DNA of 50,294 bases from positions 1 to 50,294 of the forward strand of contig JARLJR010000104.1 of assembly GCA_031291095.1 (NCBI GenBank). Reading direction: 5' to 3'. The translations under genes and the position numbers were made by a program. A model generated the notes under the pieces. The model did no database searches and was not told where the DNA came from. It saw only the letters and a program-made list of their open reading frames with translations. Source of the DNA: Legionella sp. (lineage in GTDB: Bacteria > Pseudomonadota > Gammaproteobacteria > Legionellales > Legionellaceae). Position 1 is the stretch's first letter. Every line of letters starts with the position of its first letter. This document shows positions 17,507 to 24,396 of this stretch, one piece after another.

Positions 17507-17860
17507 TTATTGCAATGAAGGCGTATTGGGTTGCTCTGTTAGTTCGAGCACACGATCAAGGAGCTTGCCTGTTGCACTTCTAAAAGAAAAACCTCTATCG
17601 TACTTAGGATTATCGTCCATGACTGCTTTAAGCGAGCTAGAGTCGTGTCCCGGTTCATTTTTTAGGACCGATAAGGCTTCATTTAATACCGCCCGCTTTT
17701 GCTCGTGCGTGCCCCCAGAAGCCCCTTTCCCTTCTATTGAGCGTAACTGAGCCTCAATATCTACAATTAACTGTTCTGCAGGTGTGCGCTTCATTTGTTG
17801 ATAGGTTTGTTTATAATCAGAGCTGCTTGTGGGTGTATCGTCTTGAATATGGGAGGTCAT
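17507..17860 (-). CDS. Small orphan protein heading the RtcB-like/radical SAM operon
   Basis: This 117-residue, highly polar protein has no Cys, signal peptide or membrane segment. The N-terminus is Ser/Thr-rich; helices are likely at about 20-45 and 55-68; a conserved-looking block NPKYDRGFSFRSATGKLLD lies at 84-102. GGGA (complement of 17869-17872) 8 nt before ATG 17860 is the ribosome-binding site. As the first gene of a tightly coupled operon it could be a regulator, a partner, or the substrate of the radical SAM enzyme. None of these is shown by sequence, and the absence of Cys argues against a sactipeptide-type precursor. Confidence 0.7.
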   Translation of the reverse strand: MTSHIQDDTPTSSSDYKQTYQQMKRTPAEQLIVDIEAQLRSIEGKGASGGTHEQKRAVLNEALSVLKNEPGHDSSSLKAVMDDNPKYDRGFSFRSATGKLLDRVLELTEQPNTPSLQ

Positions 17861-17892
17861 AATAGTTCCCTTTTAAAAGTCCATATTCTTTA

Positions 17893-17921
17893 ATACTAGG
17901 TCAAAAATTGTCTGCTTGCAA
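17893..17921 (-). promoter_or_regulatory. Sigma-70-like promoter of the three-gene operon
   Basis: On the minus strand, TTGCAA (complement of 17916-17921), a 17-bp spacer and TAGTAT (complement of 17893-17898) give a standard promoter. Transcription would start about 26 nt before ATG 17860. Confidence 0.45.
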
Positions 17922-18335
17922 AAATCATACCCATTTATTAATTTACGTAAAAGCGAAAAATAAAGAAAAAATAGGTGGTTGCTAATTTAAAATTTTTTGC
18001 ATGAAAAAAGAGGTTCGGGGTCAGAATCAATCGATTGAATGAAATACTTTTTATTGGCAACGATTTATTAATGTATCTATCTATGTAGCCCTTATCCTTG
18101 ATGTGTCAAAATTTACACTCTTATATTTCAAATATACAAAGCCGGGATCTTTGTGAAAAAGAGTCTAGCCCTTGTAAGTAACTAAACCTCAATGGAATTC
18201 TCTGACAATTCTCTCTGCAGAATAACTAATCTCTGTTATCTAAACCGAAATGAGAAAATCGGACGTTGATAGAAATAAAAAAGCAGAATTTGATGAAATT
18301 TAATCATTCCCCCTTTTTATACGGAATTTATATTC
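17922..18335. other. Non-coding gap
   Basis: AT-rich sequence between the operon promoter and the RlpA-like gene. No coding remnant is visible. GATCTTTGTGAAAAA at 18146-18160 is identical to 8113-8127 in another decayed gap, a possible trace of a shared repeat. Confidence 0.5.
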
Positions 18336-18785
18336 CTAATTTAGAGCTTGTATTTCTACTATTGAAGGACTTTTGATTCCTAAGCGACGTGCGGCCGCAT
18401 AAGAAAGATCTATAATTCTCCTACTATAGAAAGGCCCTCGATCATTAATGCGAACCACCACTGTTCGTCCATTGTTTATATTCTTAACACGGAGTCGCGT
18501 ATTAAATGGAAGCGTAGTATGTGCTGCCGTCATAGAATACCTATTATATCGCTCTCCATTAGATGTCTTATGATGATGTAGGCGATTACTATAAAACGAA
18601 GCTAGTCCTCGTGCTTTATACCCTTTTGCAGATCTAAGGGGTGTATATACCTTACCTTTGACTTTATAAGAAGCTATTCCATGCCCATGATGACCCGTAT
18701 TTGCACAAGATGTTAAAATAAATAATAATCCTGTAATTATAAAATACTGCATCGCTTTAATGGCTAATCTCATGATTATACTCAA
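18336..18785 (-). CDS. RlpA-like double-psi beta-barrel lipoprotein
   Basis: This 149-residue protein has a lipoprotein signal (hydrophobic [12 protein letters not shown], lipid-modified Cys at about residue 27), then an RlpA double-psi beta-barrel ([59 protein letters not shown]). RlpA proteins are outer-membrane lipoproteins acting on peptidoglycan at the septum. This one lacks the C-terminal SPOR domain of canonical RlpA, so septal targeting is doubtful. A short start at Met5 is possible. Monocistronic. Confidence 0.85.
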   Translation of the reverse strand: MSIIMRLAIKAMQYFIITGLLFILTSCANTGHHGHGIASYKVKGKVYTPLRSAKGYKARGLASFYSNRLHHHKTSNGERYNRYSMTAAHTTLPFNTRLRVKNINNGRTVVVRINDRGPFYSRRIIDLSYAAARRLGIKSPSIVEIQALN

Positions 18786-18887
18786 ATACTAAATAAGCCT
18801 GTAAACATAGCATATTGTCTAAAATATGGCGATATATTTAACGTTTATTAGCATTGTATAAACAACACGCTTAATTGTTGGTAGTTA

Positions 18888-19016
18888 TTAAAGTTGAAAG
18901 AGGTAATTAATTACATAGCATTTAAATTCATCCAAACTAGCAAAAAGAACCGAATGGTCACATTGATTTCTTTTACGTTCCTCAGGAATACCAAGGTTTT
19001 CGTATAGGCTCTTCAT
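18888..19016 (-). pseudogene. Short coding-like remnant, 42 codons
   Basis: ATG (complement of 19014-19016) to TAA (18888-18890) gives MKSLYENLGIPEERKRNQCD and then HSVLFASLDEFKCYVINYL. It is very protein-like, but there is no ribosome-binding site, and the frame continues a few codons upstream before a stop. Probably a C-terminal fragment of a lost gene. Together with repeat R1 copy B it is the only content of the 18786-19349 gap. Confidence 0.35.
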
Positions 19017-19054
19017 TGGGGGTCGATACCCTGTTACTTTTTAGCATTTTGTAT

Positions 19055-19158
19055 TGTACAGAAAACAAAGGGTTTTAGATAAAGTACGCGAAGTAGAATA
19101 AAAAAATAAGAATTAACTGCTGGAAAAATCACAGATATTTCCGTAACAAGCACCGTTA
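19055..19158. repeat. Copy B of dispersed repeat R1
   Basis: Same orientation as copy A (6731-6832): TGTACAGAAAA start, near-identical core from 19094, a 2-bp insertion (CA) before GATATTTCCGTAA, and a degenerate right-end hairpin (CCGTAACAAGCACCGTTA) in place of the R2 palindrome. Confidence 0.7.
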
Positions 19159-19349
19159 TTGTAGGTCCCTCTTCTTGTTTTTTATTAGGAAAGAGTACAA
19201 ATCAAACATTATTATAAAATGCACTACCAAAAAAGAAAGGATATACGTACATTTAGCCGGCAATGGCAATAAGCCGAAGCACCACGGCTTAACCGCGGTA
19301 ATTCGTGAAGATTATTTGAAGAGAAACTCTTAACTAAGTGGCATTCAGG

Positions 19350-20402
19350 TCACATTATGGAACATTTTTCCTGGTCATCATTATCTTGAGTTTGAGGCCC
19401 AGGATTATCTCGTAGACTAAAAGTTCCTAGATCTTTGAGCAATAAACTTAAGCGCACTTCAGAAGTAGTAGTGGGTTCTGGGGTGCTTGCGACGCGAGGA
19501 TCCTGATACTCTATCCACTGAGCAACTTCCTCTTTGTTTTTGCCTGCAGAATGTAAAACTTCGGTGACTGTTTTATAAGTTCCATTCTCAAATGCCAAAG
19601 TTTGGGAAGCCTCCATTAATGAACTCTTGTTTTCTGCTGAAACTCCGTTTAAAACCTGTTCCAGATTAGCGGTATTACGTTCATTTTTTTTATAGGCAAT
19701 CGATTTTTGGAATTCACTGACTACATCCAATAAATCAGAATAAGGGACTTTTTCACCAAGTACTTCAAATTTGATTATACCGCGTAACATGTGACACTCT
19801 GAGCGATATTCTTTTTGCTGTTCTGGCTTTGAATAATCTTTAGAAAAATATAAAGCTAAATCAGTATAAAACAAGGCCTCTTTAAAATTATTGGCTTCTA
19901 TGTTTAATTGAATTAAATTGAGAGCAGAAGCAGTGCAATTAAAAGTTACGGCTTTTTCCCATGCCTTCTTTGCTCTATCTACTGCATTGGCCTGAGTACT
20001 TTTTAGACCGATATTAAATAAAGTATCTGTAAGCACACTATTGATATGTTCAAGATAATTTTTATCAGTTAAATTTTTTGCAGCAACCATCGCTTTATCT
20101 GCGCACGTCATTGCCTCATCGAGCTCATTTTTCGCCACATGATAGTCGGCAAGCATTATCAAAGACATTGGGTCACTATTGTCTGCACTTTTTTTAATCC
20201 AAAACAAGTGTGCCTTAAAATCTTTTTTATCAAAATAATAAGAAGCTACCAATCTCTGTGCTACGGGTAAGTTTGCCTCAGCCATAAGCAGCTGGACTGA
20301 AAAAGGTTGCCCTTGTATATACTTGATATAGTCAAGTTGGGTAGAAAAACTTGTTTCATCACGCCACTTATTATCGGGACTGTCTTTCTTTGAAGAGAGC
20401 AT
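19350..20402 (-). CDS. TPR/Sel1-like protein ending in a CAAX box (CSIM); effector candidate
   Basis: A 350-residue helical-repeat protein: successive TPR/Sel1-like helix pairs run through residues ~37-215 (LPVAQRLVASYYFDKKDF; MSLIMLADYHVAKNELDEAM; KEALFYTDLALYFSK). A linker and a polar tail follow. The last four residues are Cys-Ser-Ile-Met after an acidic/polar stretch (NDDQEK). This is a canonical CaaX box with Met at X, favoured by host farnesyltransferase; bacteria have no such enzyme, and several Legionella effectors use host prenylation for membrane targeting. GAGGAA sits upstream of ATG 20402. The R2 hairpin at 20512-20530 lies just beyond a weak promoter (TTAATA, 17 bp, TATACA). Confidence 0.8.
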   Translation of the reverse strand: MLSSKKDSPDNKWRDETSFSTQLDYIKYIQGQPFSVQLLMAEANLPVAQRLVASYYFDKKDFKAHLFWIKKSADNSDPMSLIMLADYHVAKNELDEAMTCADKAMVAAKNLTDKNYLEHINSVLTDTLFNIGLKSTQANAVDRAKKAWEKAVTFNCTASALNLIQLNIEANNFKEALFYTDLALYFSKDYSKPEQQKEYRSECHMLRGIIKFEVLGEKVPYSDLLDVVSEFQKSIAYKKNERNTANLEQVLNGVSAENKSSLMEASQTLAFENGTYKTVTEVLHSAGKNKEEVAQWIEYQDPRVASTPEPTTTSEVRLSLLLKDLGTFSLRDNPGPQTQDNDDQEKCSIM

Positions 20403-20511
20403 ATTTATTATTCCTCAGATTAAAGTTAATTTAAACAGCATCCTGTTTCAGGACAGAATAAATTCTTTTTAAATTTGTTGCTGTATAGTAAAACAAAGTA
20501 ATTTTATTAAA

Positions 20512-20530
20512 TACCGTAAAAAATACGGTA
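20512..20530. repeat. R2 hairpin, copy 2
   Basis: TACCGTA-AAAAA-TACGGTA. It lies 47 bp downstream of the phosphoesterase gene (minus strand), followed on that strand by ATTTAATAAAA. Probably its terminator. Confidence 0.6.
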
Positions 20531-20576
20531 AAACCATAGCGAAAGGCCTGACCTCGGATATATTCATACGTATTCT

Positions 20577-21371
20577 TTAATTGTCGAACATGTTATCCCA
20601 ATGTGACTGGGCGGCAAAATCCACAGAATACCGCTCTGCGGATGAAAATGCACTGTTTACATAGATGCGTCTGTTAATAAAACATCGTAACTGCTCGGTG
20701 TCGATAAAATAAAAACTATTATTCTCATCCCTGGTTCGTTGACAGCACAAAGACCCAGCATGAAGTAAAGCACATGGAGCCCCTTGTTTTTTAGCAATCA
20801 ACTTTAAATTAGAATAATGTAGATGTCCGGTGCAAACCATATGAATGGGGCTTTCTTTTAAATATTCCAAAAACTCCGTGGCGTTACTTAAGGGATGGTG
20901 CATTCCGGAAAAATATTTAAGGTTATGATGAAAAAAAAGGATATTTAATTGGGTGGGGTTAGTAGAAAAATGATTGTTAATTCGAGTTAATGTCTTAGCA
21001 CTTAAGACTCCATCCTTAACTTTATACGGCGTTGCACTGTTAACCCCTAGGATATTCACTTCGTCATTCTCATAGCTCACTTCAAGGTTTGAAGAAACAT
21101 ACGTTTTAAAACGTTTAAATGGGTGATAAAAACGCATAAGCGGATTGTCCAGAGGAATGTCATGATTGCCTGGAACGATTAGTTGAGGGACTGTTAAACG
21201 TTGCAAGAACTCAGATAATTGCTGAAATTGTTCCGTTCTCGCCCTTTGAGTCAGATCTCCTGAAATAATAACAATTTCAGGTTTCAACAAAGCAAGGTCC
21301 TCAAGAAAAGGCTCAATGATGTGAGGATTATGCATACCAAAATGCAAGTCAGAAATATGAACTATTCGCAT
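20577..21371 (-). CDS. Calcineurin-like metallophosphoesterase
   Basis: A 264-residue cytosolic dinuclear-metal phosphoesterase with the full motif set: DLHFG (Asp8, His10), SGDLTQ, PGNHDIP, the HH pair in FFHHN and GHLH near residue 188. It is closest in style to the Icc/cyclic-nucleotide or UDP-diacylglucosamine-type branch. The start overlaps the end of the lipid-kinase-like gene by 10 bp, so the two form an operon and may act in one lipid-phosphate pathway. The substrate is unassigned. Confidence 0.9.
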   Translation of the reverse strand: MRIVHISDLHFGMHNPHIIEPFLEDLALLKPEIVIISGDLTQRARTEQFQQLSEFLQRLTVPQLIVPGNHDIPLDNPLMRFYHPFKRFKTYVSSNLEVSYENDEVNILGVNSATPYKVKDGVLSAKTLTRINNHFSTNPTQLNILFFHHNLKYFSGMHHPLSNATEFLEYLKESPIHMVCTGHLHYSNLKLIAKKQGAPCALLHAGSLCCQRTRDENNSFYFIDTEQLRCFINRRIYVNSAFSSAERYSVDFAAQSHWDNMFDN

Positions 21372-22231
21372 GATAAATTCGTTAAAAGTGTTAAAGATCC
21401 TGGCAGTATTTCATAGTATAAAGGGGTTTTTACTTTAGTCGTCTCACCATCTAAAGAGAGGGTAACTTCTTTCTCATGGCAAAAATGAATTTCAATAGGA
21501 TATTCTGAGTGGTTTATTTCAAAAAGATTTTTGCTGCTGAATAAGTGTTTTATTAATTTAAAAATACGAATTTTTCCCTGTTTAAAATAATAAATGCCTA
21601 ATAATGCTTGTTGGAAACTTTCTCTTTTAATTTCGATTGGAAACTCATAAGAATAGACATTATTACTAATCATCAAAAAAGAAGTGTGTAACGAGAGATC
21701 CAGATTTTTACTTTTTATGGCGAGGTTAAATGATTTGTGCTTTTTGAGACTCTCAATAAATCCGGGAATATAGCTCAACCATTTGTTGTAATATTTACTG
21801 TATTGATCTCGTTTATCCGCAAATTTTGGATAAAAACCAATGGATGAATTATTAATAAAGATCAAGTCATTTACCTTAGCCAGATCAATTTTGCTCGTTT
21901 GATGCTTCTTCAGGCTAGCAACCAACTCATCCACACCAATTGGTAATCCCATTTCTTTGGCAAAGTGATTCAACGTTCCTAATGGAAGAATGCCTAAGAT
22001 TATTGGGGTATGAACACAATGATGTGCCGCTGTTCGTATGGTGCCATCTCCTCCACCAACTAAAATAATATTATGTTTTTTAGTACATTTTCTTATTATT
22101 TTGGATAAATCTTCAGGGCTTGTATCATAAAGCTCATATGCAATTTCTGCATCGTGCAAACCTTGCAAATAGGCAGTAGCTTCACTGTGATTTCGTGCTT
22201 TATTATTGATAATAACTGCAATAGTATCCAT
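21362..22231 (-). CDS. Diacylglycerol kinase-family lipid kinase
   Basis: This 289-residue protein has the DAGK catalytic fold: NNKARN at the N-terminus, the nucleotide-binding VGGGDGTIRTAA (about 59-70) and GILPLGTLNHFAKEMGLP (about 81-98), then a C-terminal beta-sandwich with SLDGE. It belongs to the YegS/DgkB/BmrU superfamily, which phosphorylates diacylglycerol, ceramide or sphingosine-type lipids; in Legionella a sphingolipid substrate is conceivable but unproven. First gene of the operon with the phosphoesterase. Confidence 0.88.
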   Translation of the reverse strand: MDTIAVIINNKARNHSEATAYLQGLHDAEIAYELYDTSPEDLSKIIRKCTKKHNIILVGGGDGTIRTAAHHCVHTPIILGILPLGTLNHFAKEMGLPIGVDELVASLKKHQTSKIDLAKVNDLIFINNSSIGFYPKFADKRDQYSKYYNKWLSYIPGFIESLKKHKSFNLAIKSKNLDLSLHTSFLMISNNVYSYEFPIEIKRESFQQALLGIYYFKQGKIRIFKLIKHLFSSKNLFEINHSEYPIEIHFCHEKEVTLSLDGETTKVKTPLYYEILPGSLTLLTNLSCE

Positions 22232-22403
22232 CTGTGCACCTCTTACCCGTTTCGAGTTACAGTGACGTAGTATTAATTATAGAGCAGACATTATCACTAG
22301 CTTTCTTGTTTGCATTTTATAAGCATTTGTTTTGCTTTAATTGCCTCTATCACTTTTCTGGCTCACAATGTGCAGACGAGCCAATTTTGACAGGAGGTTT
22401 TTA

Positions 22404-23753
22404 GTGATTATAAAAGTGAAGTCTGCGGCGATTATTTTTGCCCTTTGCATGCTCTTTTTCACTGGGACGATGGCACAAGAGCGCCCTGCGGTTACCATTT
22501 TCGAAAATGTACGTATCTTTGATGGGAAAACCTCGACACTTTCTGGACCATCCTATGTTCTCATTCGTGGGAACATGATTGAGCGGATTACGAACACTCC
22601 TATTCCTGTAAGTAATCAAGCCAATACCCGTGTTATAGCTGGTGGTGGAAGAGTGCTGATGCCTGGCCTCAGTGACATGCATTGGCATGCGATGCTTGTT
22701 CGCCCTACTCCCAGCCAGATGATATCGAACGATATTGGATACACAACGCTGCTAGCAGGTTCAGAAGCCACCGCCACGCTGATGCGTGGATTTACAACGG
22801 TAAGGGATATGGGCGGTCCTGTCTTCGCGTTGAAACGTGCCATTGACGAAAATATTATCCCCGGCCCACGAATTTATCCATCAGGAGCGATTATCACAGT
22901 AACGGGTGGTCATGGAGATTTTCGTGAGCTTTGGGAGTTGCCGCGAACTCCAGAGGCAATGAGTCGTGTGGAGCATATTGGTGGAAGCGTAATTGCGGAC
23001 AGCCCGGATGAAGTTCGAAAACGCACACGAGAACAACTCATGCAAGGTGCGTCCCAGATCAAACTAACTGCGGGTGGAGGAGTGGCCTCGCCTCTTACTC
23101 CTCTTGACGTTACTACCTTCACTGAAGCTGAATTGCAGGCAGCTGTCGAGGCGGCTTCAGGTTGGGGAACTTATGTGGCGACGCACGCCTATACGCCAAA
23201 GGCCATTCAACGTTCGATAATGGCGGGCATCAAAGTGATCGAACACGGTCACCTGATGGATGAAGCAACAGCAAAGCTCATGGCGCAAAAAAACATCTGG
23301 CTGAGTACGCAACCATTTGTAGACCTCGGCGGGGCAGCCATGCTGTCACCAACTCAACAAGAACAGATGCGTCAGATCATCCAGGGGACTAATTCCATGT
23401 ATGGGTTCGTGAAAAGCTTCAAGATCAAGACTGGTTTTGGGACCGATATTCTATTCTCCAAAGCATTGGCAGAGCGTCAGGGCCAGGGGATTGTCGATCT
23501 CACACGCTGGTTTACTCCTGCAGAAGCACTTATCATGGCGACTTCAACCAATGGAGAATTGTTGGCGCTTTCCGGAGCACGCAATCCTTATCCAGGAAAA
23601 CTGGGGGTTGTCGAAGAAGGAGCATTGGCTGATCTTCTCCTCGTCGATGGTGATCCGTTGCAAGATATAAACATTGTCGCAGACCCTGCAAACAAGTTTC
23701 TTATAATCATGAAGGATGGAGTCGTCTACAAGGACATTATACCTAAAGTTTAA
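22404..23753 (+). CDS. Exported metal-dependent amidohydrolase (imidazolonepropionase/prolidase-like)
   Basis: A GTG start at 22404 is chosen because AGGAGG (22392-22397) lies 6 nt upstream and a signal peptide (MIIKVKSAAIIFALCMLFFT...AQE) follows directly; upstream codons in the same frame look non-coding. The mature ~420 residues form an amidohydrolase: metal-binding DMHWHA, the Lys in SQIKLTAGGG, THAYTP, EHGHLMD, and Asp in TGFGTD. Related enzymes cleave Xaa-Pro dipeptides or cyclic imides. Base composition is visibly more GC-rich than the neighbours, suggesting recent acquisition. Confidence 0.88.
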   Translation: MIIKVKSAAIIFALCMLFFTGTMAQERPAVTIFENVRIFDGKTSTLSGPSYVLIRGNMIERITNTPIPVSNQANTRVIAGGGRVLMPGLSDMHWHAMLVRPTPSQMISNDIGYTTLLAGSEATATLMRGFTTVRDMGGPVFALKRAIDENIIPGPRIYPSGAIITVTGGHGDFRELWELPRTPEAMSRVEHIGGSVIADSPDEVRKRTREQLMQGASQIKLTAGGGVASPLTPLDVTTFTEAELQAAVEAASGWGTYVATHAYTPKAIQRSIMAGIKVIEHGHLMDEATAKLMAQKNIWLSTQPFVDLGGAAMLSPTQQEQMRQIIQGTNSMYGFVKSFKIKTGFGTDILFSKALAERQGQGIVDLTRWFTPAEALIMATSTNGELLALSGARNPYPGKLGVVEEGALADLLLVDGDPLQDINIVADPANKFLIIMKDGVVYKDIIPKV

Positions 23754-23805
23754 TTTGGAATAGAGGTCTATATTTAAGTTAAAGGATTAACTTTAAGAGG
23801 TGTTT

Positions 23806-24198
23806 ATGGATGAAAAAATATTAGATTCACTTCTCAGCGAAAAAAATCGCATTGAACGTACTATTTCTGATGAACTTGTTGAAAAAGATATACGAGAAAT
23901 ACAAAGAGAAGAATTAGAATTATTAAATAAAATTCTCCAACAATTAAAAAAAGAAGAGTCAACTCAGGATCTTTCTTGGGAAAAAAATAATTTATTTTAT
24001 TCAATTTCTCTTCTTAATCATAACATTAGATTTTATCCTACATTACTGGGCCTTAGATCCTCTTTAATTTGGATTGATAAAGCGCTTAGTAAGAAAGAGG
24101 TTCTTACCTCCAGTCAAAAGAAAGAAATAGAACATGTTAATATTGATTTATTAGCTGAGCACATCAATACGTTAATCCATATTGTTGACGGAGAGTAA
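23806..24198 (+). CDS. Small helical hypothetical protein
   Basis: ATG 23806 (MDEKILDSLL) with AAGAGG at 23795-23800 upstream gives 130 residues. The protein is charged and helical, with a likely coiled coil at about 20-50 (DIREIQREELELLNKILQQL) and no cysteine-based or membrane motif. No family is recognised. A GTG two codons earlier (23800) is less likely because it overlaps the ribosome-binding site. It is 52 bp downstream of the amidohydrolase but has typical local AT-rich composition. Confidence 0.65.
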   Translation: MDEKILDSLLSEKNRIERTISDELVEKDIREIQREELELLNKILQQLKKEESTQDLSWEKNNLFYSISLLNHNIRFYPTLLGLRSSLIWIDKALSKKEVLTSSQKKEIEHVNIDLLAEHINTLIHIVDGE

Positions 24199-24200
24199 AT

Positions 24201-24345
24201 AATATTTCAGCATATAGCGCTAACATCACTACGGGTGCATTAACTGAAATAGCGGGAAGTCCTTGACACAGATGGCGCGTTATTAGGTATTGCCATAAGC
24301 CCTGATAATCAATTCATTTTTGGATGTTTATTGCTTAAGCCATAA
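24201..24345 (+). pseudogene. Beta-propeller (YVTN/lactonase-like) repeat remnant
   Basis: One frame reads SANITTGALTEIAGSP and hits a stop at 24264-24266; shifting by one base, it continues DTDGALLGIAISPDNQFIFG to TAA 24343-24345. Together this matches one blade of YVTN/6-phosphogluconolactonase-like repeats (NxxTGALTxIxGSPFxTxGxPxGIAISPDxxFxF). It is the remnant of a lost secreted propeller gene with a frameshift. Confidence 0.6.
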
Positions 24346-24396
24346 GTTGCAATTACATCTACTTGCGTAGAACCGCCTTCCTATATTTTTGGCAAG

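Noticed and set aside
15189-17860. Classical sactipeptide (RiPP) cluster with Cys-containing precursor
   Set aside because: The small protein has no Cys and no Gly-rich core, and there is no transporter or leader peptidase nearby; only a generic partner relation is kept.
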